From: Lutibacillus sp052034115
GTDB taxonomy: Bacteria; Actinomycetota; Actinomycetes; Actinomycetales; Dermatophilaceae
Direction of reading: 5' to 3'
DNA length: 64,000 nt
Assembly: GCA_052034115.1 (NCBI GenBank)
Contig: JBPOIZ010000033.1
Location: forward strand, 39,714 to 103,713
The notes below the pieces were generated by a model that saw only the letters and a list, made by a program, of their open reading frames with translations, ran no database searches and was not told the origin of the DNA. A program made the position numbers and the translations under genes. Shown here piece by piece: positions 36,921-45,989 of this stretch (position 1 is its first letter; each line of letters starts with the position of its first letter).

Positions 36921-37680
36921 GCGAGTCGACGCCGCCGGACATCGGGATGGTCACGGTCAGGTCGGCCTCGCGCAGGGTTCTGCGGGACAGACCGTCCCCT
37001 TCGGTGCCCAGGACGATGGCCAGCCGGGCCGGCGGGGCTGCCGCCACCTGGTCCAAGGTGACGGCGTCGTCGGCCAGGGCCAGCGCGGCGACGACGAACC
37101 CCAGGTCACGCAGCAGCTGCGCGCCGGCGGGCCACGGATCGATGCGGGTCCACGGCACCTGGAAGACCGTCCCCATCGAGACCCGGATCGAGCGGCGGTA
37201 GAGCGGGTCAGCGCACTGCGGCGTGACGAGGACGGCATCGACGTCCAGAGCAGCGCAGGACCGGAAGATGGCCCCGACGTTGGTGTGGTCGACGACATCC
37301 TCGATGACGACGACCCGGCGGGCGCCCGCGACCACCTCGGCCACGCTCGACAGTGCCGGGCGGTGCATCGCCGCCAAAGCCCCCCGATGCAGGTGGAAGC
37401 CGGTCAGGGCCTCGATGACGTCGTGCTCGGCGACATACACCGGTATGCCGTCCTGCTCTGCCGCGACCACGACGTCGGCCAGATCGGTAAGCCAGCGGGC
37501 GGCCATGAGGAATGAGCGCGGGCGGTGTCCAGCGGCCAACGCACGACGGATCACCTTCTCGGACTCGGCGATGTACAGCCCCCCGGCCGGCTCGATGCGG
37601 CGACGCAGTGCCACGTCGGTCAGGTGCAGGTAGTCGGCCACCCGTGGGTCGGCGGGGTCGTGCACCCGCTCGACGCTCAT
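36829..37680 (-). CDS. TrmH/SpoU-family RNA 2'-O-methyltransferase
   Basis: A 283-residue SPOUT methyltransferase. An N-terminal substrate-binding domain (about 1-105, GGLYIAESEKVIRRAL) precedes the knotted SAM-binding domain with its three motifs: VVVIEDVVDHTNVGAIFRSC, LAIVLGTEGDGLS, and IPMSGGVDSLNVAAAGAVA. The target RNA is not evident. The C-terminus runs ~20 residues past the conserved end and overlaps the convergent MFS gene. The start overlaps the TauE stop by 4 bp. Confidence 0.9.
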   Translation of the reverse strand: MSVERVHDPADPRVADYLHLTDVALRRRIEPAGGLYIAESEKVIRRALAAGHRPRSFLMAARWLTDLADVVVAAEQDGIPVYVAEHDVIEALTGFHLHRGALAAMHRPALSSVAEVVAGARRVVVIEDVVDHTNVGAIFRSCAALDVDAVLVTPQCADPLYRRSIRVSMGTVFQVPWTRIDPWPAGAQLLRDLGFVVAALALADDAVTLDQVAAAPPARLAIVLGTEGDGLSRRTLREADLTVTIPMSGGVDSLNVAAAGAVAAWALRPPPAAVATSSPGTDR

Positions 37681-38435
37681 GTGAGCACCATCTTGGCGAT
37701 CGCGGCGAGGCCGACCGTGACGATGATGCCGCGCAGCACGGCGGTGGGCAGGCGCCGTCCGATCCGGCCGCCGACGAGTCCACCGATGATGGCGCCGACC
37801 GCGATGAGCGCCGTGACCGTCCAGTCGACGTGGTCGCGCGCCACGAGGAGGAACACGACCGCGGCCACCAGATTGACGATGGTGGACAGGACGTTCTTGT
37901 AGCCGGTCAAGCGCTGCAAGGGCTCGCTGGTCAGCGCCGAGAACAGCCCGACGAGCAGCACCCCCTGGGCGGCGCCGAAATAGCCGCCGTAGACGCCGGC
38001 CGCGAAGACCCCCGCCTGCAGGGGCAGCCCGCTGTGGTCCACCTGATGTCGCGCGGCCCGCGCGTTGAGGCGCGGCCCGGCGACCACGAGCACGAGCGAG
38101 GCCGCGACCAGCACCGGCACGATTGCCTCGAAGGCTGTGGCCGGCAGGACGAGCAGCAGGCCGGCCCCGACGACGGAACCGACCAGCGATAGCGGCGCCA
38201 GCCGTCGCAACGTCGCCGACCCCCCCACCATCTCCTGCCGGTAGGCCCAGGCACCGCTGGCTCCCCCGGCGACCAGCCCGATGTTGTTGGAGATGTTGGC
38301 CGTGAGCGGCGGGTAGCCGAAGAAGAGCAGCGTCGGGAAGGTCACCAATGTCCCGGAGCCGACGATGGCATTGATGCTGCCTGCCGCGATGCCCGCCACC
38401 AGGATGGCGATGACCTCGAGCGGCGGCACGCCCAC
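37677..38435 (-). CDS. TauE/SafE-family sulfite/sulfonate exporter-like permease
   Basis: A 252-residue membrane protein with eight hydrophobic helices in two repeats. The first repeat has GSINAIVGSGTLVTFPTLLFFGYPPLTANISNN (about 18-50), characteristic of TauE/SafE. The second has GVYGGYFGAAQGVLLVGLF. The transported anion is unknown. Translationally coupled to the SpoU gene by a 4-bp overlap. Confidence 0.9.
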   Translation of the reverse strand: MGVPPLEVIAILVAGIAAGSINAIVGSGTLVTFPTLLFFGYPPLTANISNNIGLVAGGASGAWAYRQEMVGGSATLRRLAPLSLVGSVVGAGLLLVLPATAFEAIVPVLVAASLVLVVAGPRLNARAARHQVDHSGLPLQAGVFAAGVYGGYFGAAQGVLLVGLFSALTSEPLQRLTGYKNVLSTIVNLVAAVVFLLVARDHVDWTVTALIAVGAIIGGLVGGRIGRRLPTAVLRGIIVTVGLAAIAKMVLT

Positions 38436-38475
38436 ACCCTAGCCCGCGGCGGTGGTCAGTGACCCGCGGCGTCCC

Positions 38476-39297
38476 TCAGGCCGGCGGCGCAGCGGCGTCG
38501 GTGCTCGGCCCGGGGCGGGCGGCTCGGGCTGCCCAGCGTTGCCCGACCCGGTCGAGTTCGAGCGGCATACCGAACGTGGCGGACAGGTTTTCCGCGGTCA
38601 GGGTCAGCTCCACGGGGCCGGACGCGACGACGCGGCCCTCGCGGAGGAGCAGTACGTCGGTGAAGCCGGGCGGGATCTCCTCGACGTGATGGGTGACGAC
38701 GACCAGGACCGGGGCGTCGACATCCATGGCCAGGGCCGACAGCCGGGCGACGAGATCCTCGCGGCCGCCAAGGTCCAGACCGGCCGCGGGCTCGTCCAGC
38801 AGCATCAGCTCCGGATCGGTCATCAGCGCCCGCGCGATCTGGACCCGCTTGCGCTCCCCTTCGCTCAGCGTGCCGAAGCGGCGGTCGGCGAGCTGGCCCA
38901 CGCCCAGCGCCTCGAGAAGCTCGTCCGCGCGAGCCAGATCGAGCGGGTCGTAGGACTCTCGCCACCGGCCGAGCACGGCATACGACGCGGTGACGACGAC
39001 GTCGCGGACCCGCTCCCCTCCGGGGATCCGCTCGGCGATCGAGGCACTGGCCAGGCCGATCCGCGGACGCAACTCGAAGACATCGACCGTCCCGAGCACC
39101 TCCCCGAGGATGCCCACGACGCCGGCCGTCGGATGCATCCGGGCGGAGGCCAACTGGAGCAAGGTGGTCTTGCCGGCACCGTTCGGACCAAGGATGACCC
39201 AGCGCTGACCCTCCTCGACCTCCCAGGAGACGTCATCGAGCATGCGGGTCGTGCCACGGACGACGCTGACCCCTGCCAGGGCCAGGACGTCGCTCAT
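38476..39297 (-). CDS. ABC transporter ATP-binding protein, no adjacent permease
   Basis: A 273-residue ATPase. Walker A is LGPNGAGKTTLLQL (about 35-48), the signature is LSEGERKRVQIARALM (LSEGE in place of LSGGQ), Walker B is LMLLDEPAAGLDL, and the switch His is in VVTHHVEEIPPGF. The THHVEEI form and short size match the ModF/YlmA-like soluble ABC group that often lacks a partner. No permease or binding protein is adjacent, so a transport role is uncertain. Confidence 0.87.
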   Translation of the reverse strand: MSDVLALAGVSVVRGTTRMLDDVSWEVEEGQRWVILGPNGAGKTTLLQLASARMHPTAGVVGILGEVLGTVDVFELRPRIGLASASIAERIPGGERVRDVVVTASYAVLGRWRESYDPLDLARADELLEALGVGQLADRRFGTLSEGERKRVQIARALMTDPELMLLDEPAAGLDLGGREDLVARLSALAMDVDAPVLVVVTHHVEEIPPGFTDVLLLREGRVVASGPVELTLTAENLSATFGMPLELDRVGQRWAARAARPGPSTDAAAPPA

Positions 39298-39363
39298 GGG
39301 TTCACCCTACGGGGTCGCCGTGGCATACCGTGGACCGGCAGACCGTCGACGGATTGGAGCAGG

Positions 39364-40341
39364 GTGGTGGACGGACACACGGGGGCGCGGAGTCGCCGAA
39401 CCGGGCTGGGCGTGGCTGCAGCCACCGTCGGGGTCCTCCTCCTGGCCGGGTGCGCGGCCGCCACCTCGGCGACCACCCCCACGACACCGGCGCCGAGCAC
39501 CATGACCCCGACGCCGACCCCCACGACCTCTCCGGCCGACGGCGAATGGTCCGCACCTTCCCCGGTGACCGGCACGGCCTTGCGCCTGGCCGTGTCCTTC
39601 GACGGCGACTCGCCGCAGTCCTGGTTGCTCGCCTCGGGCGGATCCTGGGCGACCGACGTGGTGACCAGCGGCGCCGGGGCCGTCACGCGCGCGGCCGGTC
39701 AGGAGCCCCCGACCTGGGCCGGCCTGCCCGCGACAACCGATGAGGGCTCTGCCGCCTTGCCGGCCTACAAGAAGTCCGGAGCGGACTTCGCCGCGCTCAC
39801 GGTGACCCCGACCGACGAGAAGAGCACCGCCCTGCTCGCCCCCGGACGCCGTGAGTTCGCCCTGAGCGTCGACGTGCGACTCGACCCGAGCACGCCGCTG
39901 ACCAAGGGACGCGCCGAGGACAACGGCAACAACGTCCTGCAGCGCGGCCTGGCCGGATCGGACCAGATGAAGATCCAGGTCGATGCCCACGACGGTCAAC
40001 TCGTCCCGACCTGCGTCCTGCGCGACGGCGGCATCGACACCGCCGAAGTCCTCGGAGCCGCACTGGCTGCCGACGCGTGGTATCGCGTGACGTGCACTCG
40101 CACCGTCGATGGTCTGGCCGAGGTCGTCTACCTTGTCGTCGAGCCGCTCGCCGGTGGGGCTCCTGCGGTGACCGGGTTCCGTGGCAGCGGCGTCACCAAC
40201 CTCGACTTCCGTGAGGCAACGCCGAAGAAGCCGATCCCGCTGTCCGTCGGCGCGAAGGTCAAGGCGACCGGTGAGCTCTTCGAGGGTGCCAGCGACCAGT
40301 TCAACGGCGACATCGACAACGTCGTCCTCGCGATCGACTAG
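39364..40341 (+). CDS. Secreted lipoprotein with LamG-like domain
   Basis: The product has 325 residues. The N-terminus has a basic region, a hydrophobic stretch (GLGVAAATVGVLLLAGC) and the lipobox LAGC (Cys at about 29), then a Thr/Pro/Ser linker (about 33-60). The remainder looks like a concanavalin/LamG jelly-roll: ALRLAVSFDGD, EFALSVDVRLDP, WYRVTCTRTVDGLAEVVYLVV, NGDIDNVVLAID. A likely cell-surface carbohydrate-binding protein; no catalytic residues were identified. The GTG at 39364 or 39367 follows GGAGCAGG. Confidence 0.8.
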   Translation: MVDGHTGARSRRTGLGVAAATVGVLLLAGCAAATSATTPTTPAPSTMTPTPTPTTSPADGEWSAPSPVTGTALRLAVSFDGDSPQSWLLASGGSWATDVVTSGAGAVTRAAGQEPPTWAGLPATTDEGSAALPAYKKSGADFAALTVTPTDEKSTALLAPGRREFALSVDVRLDPSTPLTKGRAEDNGNNVLQRGLAGSDQMKIQVDAHDGQLVPTCVLRDGGIDTAEVLGAALAADAWYRVTCTRTVDGLAEVVYLVVEPLAGGAPAVTGFRGSGVTNLDFREATPKKPIPLSVGAKVKATGELFEGASDQFNGDIDNVVLAID

Positions 40342-40387
40342 CGCCCGGTCCAACCGGCGCGCGGCACGTCGGGGGCTCGCGACCCGA

Positions 40388-41578
40388 TCAGCCGAGGACG
40401 CTGCGGTAGACCTCCATGGTGCGATCCCCAATGGAAGCCCAGGAGAACTGCTCGACGGCCCGCTGCCGACCGGCCAGGCCGAATCTGCGGGCCCGCTCCG
40501 GGTCGCTGACCGCATCGGTCAGCGCAGCCGCGAGGTCCGCCACGAACCGATCCGGGTCGACCGGGGTGCCGGTGCCGTCCTGGACCTGCTCGATGGGGAC
40601 CAGCCAGCCGGTCCCACCGTCCACGACCACCTCAGGGATGCCGCCGGTGGCCGTCGCGACGACCGGCAGCTCGCAGGCCATCGCCTCGAGATTGACGATG
40701 CCGAGCGGTTCGTACACCGACGGGCAGGCGAACACCGTGGCCGCGCTGAGGAAGGCGATGACCTCGGCCCGAGGGAGCATCTCCGGCACCCACACGACGC
40801 CCTGGCGCTGGACGCGCAGGTCCTCCATGAGCCCCTCGACCTCGGCCTTGATCTCCGGCGTGTCCGGCGCTCCAGCGAGGAGCACAACCTGCACCTGCGG
40901 CGGAAGCAGCGCGCAGGCCCGAAGCAGGTAGGGCAGGCCCTTCTGACGGGTGATCCGCCCCACGAAGACCACCGACGGTTTGGCCGGGTCGACGCCCCAA
41001 CGGGCCAGCACCGCATCGTCGCGACGCGGCGACCACAACGCCGAGTCGATCCCGTTGTGCACGACGTGCACCCTGGCGGGGTCCAACGACGGGTAGCTCT
41101 TGAGGATGTCCGCCCGCATCCCGGCGCTGACCGCCACCACGGCCGCAGCCCCCTCGTAGGCCGTGCGCTCGGCGTAGGACGAGACGCGGTAGCCGCCGCC
41201 GAGTTGCTCGGCCTTCCACGGACGCATCGGCTCGAGGCTGTGCGCCGTCACGATGTGCGGCATACCTCCCAGGAGCGAGCCCAGGTGACCGGCGAAGTTG
41301 GCATACCACGTGTGCGAGTGGACCAGGTCGGCGCCGACGGTGTCGGCGGCGATGGTCAGGTCCACGCCAAGGGTCTGCAGGGCCGCGTTCGCCTGCGCCA
41401 ACTCGGGCAGGTCCGGATACCCGGTCGTGCCCTCCTCGGCCCGCTCAGCGCCGAAACACCGGACTCTGACGTCCACATCACCACGATCCCGAAGCGCTCG
41501 GACGAGTTCGGCGACATGCACGCCGGCCCCTCCGTAGATGGCCGGCGGATACTCCTTGCTGAGGATGTCGACGCGCAT
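40388..41578 (-). CDS. glgA: Glycogen synthase, actinobacterial GT4 type (GlgA/GlgM)
   Basis: The 396-residue GT4 glycosyltransferase is the Rv1212c type, shown in mycobacteria to make maltose-1-phosphate from ADP-glucose and glucose-1-phosphate (GlgM) and often annotated as glycogen synthase. It begins MRVDILSKEYPPAIYGGAGVHV. The nucleotide-sugar site lies in VFVGRITRQKGLPYLLRA, and the EX7E motif in PSVYEPLGIVNLEAMA. Divergent from glgC with a 69-bp shared promoter region. Confidence 0.93.
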   Translation of the reverse strand: MRVDILSKEYPPAIYGGAGVHVAELVRALRDRGDVDVRVRCFGAERAEEGTTGYPDLPELAQANAALQTLGVDLTIAADTVGADLVHSHTWYANFAGHLGSLLGGMPHIVTAHSLEPMRPWKAEQLGGGYRVSSYAERTAYEGAAAVVAVSAGMRADILKSYPSLDPARVHVVHNGIDSALWSPRRDDAVLARWGVDPAKPSVVFVGRITRQKGLPYLLRACALLPPQVQVVLLAGAPDTPEIKAEVEGLMEDLRVQRQGVVWVPEMLPRAEVIAFLSAATVFACPSVYEPLGIVNLEAMACELPVVATATGGIPEVVVDGGTGWLVPIEQVQDGTGTPVDPDRFVADLAAALTDAVSDPERARRFGLAGRQRAVEQFSWASIGDRTMEVYRSVLG

Positions 41579-41647
41579 GGCACGACCCTAGCGGGGTCGC
41601 CGCGGACAACCCTCGCCAGCGCCCCCGCCCGCCCCTAGGGTGGGCTC

Positions 41648-42895
41648 ATGAGGCGAGTTCCGAACCCGAAGGTCTTGGCGATCGTCCTGGCTGGTGGAGA
41701 GGGCAAGCGACTGTGGCCGCTGACCGCCGACCGCGCCAAACCGGCGGTTCCCTTCGCCGGCATCTACCGGCTCATCGACTTCGACCTGAGCAACGTCGTA
41801 AACAACGGCTACCTCAAGGTCGTCGTTATCACGCAATACAAGTCGCACAGCCTGGACACGCACGTCACCAAGACCTGGCGTATGTCGACCATGCTCGGCA
41901 ACTACGTCGCACCGGTGCCCGCCCAGCAGCGAGTCGACAAGAACTGGTACCTCGGCAGCGCCGACGCGATCTTCCAGAGCCTGAACCTCATCCACGACGA
42001 ACGGCCGGACATCGTCGTGGTCGTCGGCGCGGACCACGTCTACCGCATGGACTTCTCCCAGATGGTCGCTCAGCACCGCGAGACCGGCGCGGGTGTCACC
42101 GTCGCGGCGATCCGCCAGCCGATCGCCCTGGCCGACCAGTTCGGCGTCATCGAGGTGGACGCGGACAACCCGCAGAAGATCGGCCGGTTCCGCGAGAAGC
42201 CGAAGGACGCGGCGGGCCTGCCCGACGCCCCGCACGAGGTGCTCGTCTCGATGGGCAACTACGTCTTCGACGCCAATGTCCTCATCGACGCCGTGACCCG
42301 CGATCACGACCTGGAGGGCAGCCGGCACGACATGGGCGGCGACATCGTGCCCGCATTCGTCGACACCGACGCGGCATACGTCTATGACTTCAAGGACAAC
42401 GACGTGCCCGGGGCGAACGAGCGCGACAAGGGCTACTGGCGAGACGTCGGAACCCTCGACTCCTACTACGACGCCCACATGGACCTGGTGTCGATCCACC
42501 CCGTGTTCAACCTCTACAACTACAGTTGGCCCATCTACACCAGCCACTCGCCCTACCCGCCGGCCAAGTTCGTCCACGGGTTCCAGGGTCGCTTCGGTGA
42601 GGCGCTGAACTCGATGGTCTCCCCCGGTGTGGTCATCTCCGGTGCTCAGGTCTTCAACTCGGTCATCTCGCCCAACGTGCGGGTGCACTCCTACGCCAGC
42701 GTCATGGATTCGGTGGTGCTCGACGGCTGCCAGATCGGGCGGTATGCGAACATCCGCCGCGCCATCCTCGACAAGAACGTCGTCGTCCCCGAGGGGGCCG
42801 CCATCGGCGTCGACCACGAGCACGACCGCGCCCGCGGCTTCGAGGTGACCGAGGCCGGCATCACCGTCGTCGGGAAGGGACAACGCGTCACGTGA
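41648..42895 (+). CDS. glgC: Glucose-1-phosphate adenylyltransferase
   Basis: Makes ADP-glucose from glucose-1-phosphate and ATP, the committed step of glycogen synthesis. The 415-residue product has the nucleotidyl-transferase motif VLAGGEGKRLWPLTADRAK (about 13-31), and the region of the substrate site in GSADAIFQSLNLI and VVGADHVYRMDF. The C-terminal left-handed beta-helix (VSPGVVISGAQVFNSVIS...) is the allosteric and oligomerisation domain. It heads a cotranscribed run with the LLM oxidoreductase and serB, linked by GTGA overlaps. Confidence 0.96.
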   Translation: MRRVPNPKVLAIVLAGGEGKRLWPLTADRAKPAVPFAGIYRLIDFDLSNVVNNGYLKVVVITQYKSHSLDTHVTKTWRMSTMLGNYVAPVPAQQRVDKNWYLGSADAIFQSLNLIHDERPDIVVVVGADHVYRMDFSQMVAQHRETGAGVTVAAIRQPIALADQFGVIEVDADNPQKIGRFREKPKDAAGLPDAPHEVLVSMGNYVFDANVLIDAVTRDHDLEGSRHDMGGDIVPAFVDTDAAYVYDFKDNDVPGANERDKGYWRDVGTLDSYYDAHMDLVSIHPVFNLYNYSWPIYTSHSPYPPAKFVHGFQGRFGEALNSMVSPGVVISGAQVFNSVISPNVRVHSYASVMDSVVLDGCQIGRYANIRRAILDKNVVVPEGAAIGVDHEHDRARGFEVTEAGITVVGKGQRVT

Positions 42896-43749
42896 CTGGC
42901 ATCGACCCCCGACCACCCCGGATCGGGGTCCAGATCGCGCCGCAACACCTCGCGTATGCCGACATCCGCCGCGCGTGCGCCGACCTCGAGGAGCTGGGGG
43001 TCGACGTCTTGTTCAACTGGGACCACTTCTTCCCCCTGTCCGGGGAGCCGGACGGGCGGCACTTCGAGTGTTGGACGGTGCTCGCGGCCTGGGCCGAGGC
43101 GACCGAACGGGTCGAGCTCGGCGCCCTGGTGACCTGCAACTCGTACCGCAACCCCGCGCTGCTGGCCGACATGGCTCGCACCGTCGACCACATCAGCGCC
43201 GGGCGGCTCGTCCTCGGGATCGGATCGGGGTGGTTCGAGCGGGACTATGAGGAGTACGGCTACGAGTTCGGCACGGCGGGAGGTCGCCTCGACGCCTTGG
43301 CCCGTGACCTGCCGATCATCAAGGACCGCTGGTCGCGACTCAACCCTCCACCGACACGGCCCATCCCGGTGCTCATCGGAGGCGGCGGCGAGCGCAAGAC
43401 GCTGCGCATCGTCGCCGAGCACGCCGACATCTGGCATGGCTTCGGCGGCCCGGAGACGATCGCCCACAAGCACGCGGTCCTCGACCAGTGGTGCGCGCAG
43501 GTGGGCCGCGACCCGCTGGCGATCGAGCGGTCCGCCGGCGTCTCGGTGCGGGGCCGCGACGCCGAGCCCACCGGCATCGACTACGGGGCCAACGCCGAGG
43601 CGCTGTATGACGTGGGCACCCGGCTGTTCACCGTGGGGTTGAACACCCCTGCAACGGTCGCGGGTGGATGGGGCTTCGACTATGGCCCGGTTCGAGATCT
43701 CCTCGCCTGGCGGGACGACGTGCGCAAGGGACTGGCCCGTACGCCGTGA
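42892..43749 (+). CDS. LLM-class F420-dependent oxidoreductase
   Basis: A 285-residue luciferase-fold protein: RIGVQIAPQHLAYADI at the start, then NWDHFFPLSGEPDGRHFECW, LGALVTCNSYRNPALLADMA and HISAGRLVLGIGSGWFERDYEEYGYEFG, typical of F420 enzymes of the TIGR03560 group. Substrate unknown. The GTG start overlaps the glgC stop, and its stop overlaps the serB start, so it is embedded in the operon. Confidence 0.88.
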   Translation: MTGIDPRPPRIGVQIAPQHLAYADIRRACADLEELGVDVLFNWDHFFPLSGEPDGRHFECWTVLAAWAEATERVELGALVTCNSYRNPALLADMARTVDHISAGRLVLGIGSGWFERDYEEYGYEFGTAGGRLDALARDLPIIKDRWSRLNPPPTRPIPVLIGGGGERKTLRIVAEHADIWHGFGGPETIAHKHAVLDQWCAQVGRDPLAIERSAGVSVRGRDAEPTGIDYGANAEALYDVGTRLFTVGLNTPATVAGGWGFDYGPVRDLLAWRDDVRKGLARTP

Positions 43750-44960
43750 GCTCTGACGTCCCCGCCTCGGCCGAGGCGCCACGCACCGTGCTCGTCACGG
43801 TGTCTGCGGAGGACCGTCCCGGATTGACGAGTGGTCTGTTCGCCGCGCTGGCGCGCTCCGGTGCCACCGTGCTCGACCTGGAGCAACATGTCACCCGTGG
43901 CCGGCTGACCCTGATGCTGCTGCTTGAGCCGCCGCTCGGCGCCCTGGCCGAGGTCGCCGCTGCCCTGGAGACCGCCGGGAACCACCTCGGCATCTCGGTC
44001 CGGGTCGAGGAGGGATCCGGAGACACCCCCCACCGTCGATCCGGCCGTGCGGCGGTGGTGCTGCTGGCCTCGAGGCTGGATGCCTCGGCGGTGGCCGCCG
44101 TCGCCGCCACCCTGGCCGCACACGGAGCCAACATCGACCGCATCCGGCGTCTGTCCCGCTACCCCGTCACCACCATCGAGCTGGACATCTCCGGCGCCGA
44201 TGTGGCCCGGTTGCGCACCGATCTGTCCCTCATCGCCGCCGCGCAGGGCATCGACATCGCGGTCGCGCCGGGCGGGCTGGCCCGTCGCGGACGGCGGCTC
44301 GTCGTGCTCGATGTCGATTCCACCTTCATCCAGCAGGAAGTCATCGAGCTGCTGGCCGCTCGCGCCGGCCGCGAGGCCGAGGTCGCCGCAGTGACCGAGC
44401 GGGCAATGCGCGGCGAGCTCGACTTCGCCGCATCCCTGCACGCCCGGGTCGCCACGCTCGCCGGGCTGCCCGAGGCCGTCCTCGCCGACGTGCGGGCCGA
44501 GGTCCGACTGACCCCGGGCGCCCGGACCCTGGTGCGCACCCTCGGTCGGCTGGGTTTCACCGTGGCGCTGGTCTCCGGCGGTTTCCTGGAGATCGTCGGC
44601 CCCCTCGCCGCGGACCTCGGCATCACCCATGTCCACGCCAATCGGCTGGAGGTTCGCGACGGCACGCTCACCGGCCGGGTAGCCGGCGACGTCGTCGACC
44701 GCGCGGCGAAGGCGGCCGCCCTACGGCGCTTCGCGGCGGTCGAGCACCTGCCCCTGAGCCGCACCGTCGCGATCGGCGACGGTGCGAACGACCTGGACAT
44801 GCTCGCCGCCGCCGGCTTGGGGGTCGCCTTCAACGCCAAACCGCTGGTGCGGGACCGGGCGGACACCTCGGTCTCGGTCCCCTACCTCGACGCTGTCCTT
44901 TTCCTCCTGGGAATCACCCGCGAGGAGATCGAGGAGGCGGACTCCGAGGACTTAGGCTAG
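43746..44960 (+). CDS. serB: Phosphoserine phosphatase
   Basis: Last step of serine synthesis. The 404-residue product has the SerB2 layout: two N-terminal ACT-like domains (about 14-90 and 98-175) then a HAD phosphatase domain. HAD motif I is VVLDVDSTFIQQEVIE (Asp189, Asp191), motif II is LVSGGF, motif III the Lys of DRAAKAAALRR, and motif IV IGDGANDLDMLAAAG. The usual DSTLIQDE reads DSTFIQQE here. The start GTG overlaps the LLM oxidoreductase stop. The ACT domains suggest serine feedback, as known for M. tuberculosis SerB2. Confidence 0.94.
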   Translation: MSSDVPASAEAPRTVLVTVSAEDRPGLTSGLFAALARSGATVLDLEQHVTRGRLTLMLLLEPPLGALAEVAAALETAGNHLGISVRVEEGSGDTPHRRSGRAAVVLLASRLDASAVAAVAATLAAHGANIDRIRRLSRYPVTTIELDISGADVARLRTDLSLIAAAQGIDIAVAPGGLARRGRRLVVLDVDSTFIQQEVIELLAARAGREAEVAAVTERAMRGELDFAASLHARVATLAGLPEAVLADVRAEVRLTPGARTLVRTLGRLGFTVALVSGGFLEIVGPLAADLGITHVHANRLEVRDGTLTGRVAGDVVDRAAKAAALRRFAAVEHLPLSRTVAIGDGANDLDMLAAAGLGVAFNAKPLVRDRADTSVSVPYLDAVLFLLGITREEIEEADSEDLG

Positions 44961-44964
44961 GCCG

Positions 44965-45903
44965 GTGACCGCCAGGCTGGACGCGCAGTCGCCCACTGAG
45001 GCGGCCACCTCCCGCACCCTCCTCATCGTCGGTGGGGCCGAGGACAAGCGCGGTCGCAGCGTCATCCTGCGCCGTTTCGTGCGCCTCGCCGGCGGCCGCC
45101 GCTCGCGGATCGTCGTCATACCGACCGCGTCGTCCTACGACGAGGAGGCGTACCAGACGTATGCCGAGGTGTTCCGGCGCCTTCGGGCAGGCGACGACCT
45201 GCGCTGTGTGAACCCGGCCGATCGCCGGGCGGCCCACGACCCGACCCTGGTGGCCGACCTGGACGCGGCGACAGGCATCTTCCTCACCGGCGGCAACCAA
45301 CTCAAGCTGAGCCAGCACATCGTCGGCACTCCCGTCCACGACGCCATCACCCGGGCCTACCGGCGCGGTGCCGTCATCGGCGGCACCTCGGCCGGCGCGT
45401 CGATCATGAGCCGGTTCATGATCTCTATGGGCGAGGAGGGGCTGACCCCTCGCCAACGCAGCAGCCAGCTCAGCAGCGGACTCGGCCTGCTCGACGGTGT
45501 CGTCGTGGACCAGCACTTCGACCAGCGGGCGCGGTACGGCCGCCTCCTGTCGGTGGTCGCCGGGTCACCGGACCTGCTCGGTATGGGGATCGACGAGAAC
45601 ACCGCCGTCGAGGTGGTCAACGAGCGACGAGTCCACGTCCTGGGCGCCGGCGCGGTCTTCGTCATCGACGCGCGAGCGGCAGTGAGCGACGCTCCGGAGG
45701 CCCGCCGTGGCGCTCCCCTGCTCGTCTCCGGGGCCATCGTCCACTCCCTGCCGGCCGGGTCCTCGTTCGACCTGGCGACGTGTTCGCTGACCAGTTTCGT
45801 CGAGCGCCACCCCGACGTCGGAGTCGTCGTCGGCGGCTCGCACGACCGCACTGGCCGCGGATCGCTGGCCGCCGCCAGCGACTCGGGTCCCGCACAGACC
45901 TGA
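44965..45903 (+). CDS. cphB: Cyanophycinase
   Basis: Serine exopeptidase that degrades cyanophycin to beta-Asp-Arg dipeptides. The 312-residue product shows the S51-type fold: LLIVGGAEDKRGR (about 19-31), GIFLTGGNQLKL (about 104-115) and the nucleophile in VIGGTSAGASIM (Ser142), then the conserved LGLLDGVVVDQHFDQRARYGRL. No signal peptide, so it acts on intracellular granules. It starts 4 bp after serB and is followed after 86 bp by cphA. Confidence 0.94.
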   Translation: MTARLDAQSPTEAATSRTLLIVGGAEDKRGRSVILRRFVRLAGGRRSRIVVIPTASSYDEEAYQTYAEVFRRLRAGDDLRCVNPADRRAAHDPTLVADLDAATGIFLTGGNQLKLSQHIVGTPVHDAITRAYRRGAVIGGTSAGASIMSRFMISMGEEGLTPRQRSSQLSSGLGLLDGVVVDQHFDQRARYGRLLSVVAGSPDLLGMGIDENTAVEVVNERRVHVLGAGAVFVIDARAAVSDAPEARRGAPLLVSGAIVHSLPAGSSFDLATCSLTSFVERHPDVGVVVGGSHDRTGRGSLAAASDSGPAQT

Positions 45904-45989
45904 ACACACTCTCGTCACGCGGGCCTGGGTGTGCCAGGGTATTCGCCACCGGAGCGCCCGCCTCCGGGGTCCCCTTCTCAGGAGCGCTC

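Noticed and set aside
45780..45989. Upstream extension of cphA
   Set aside because: It overlaps cphB, lacks CphA homology, and an AGGAG site favours the ATG at 45990.
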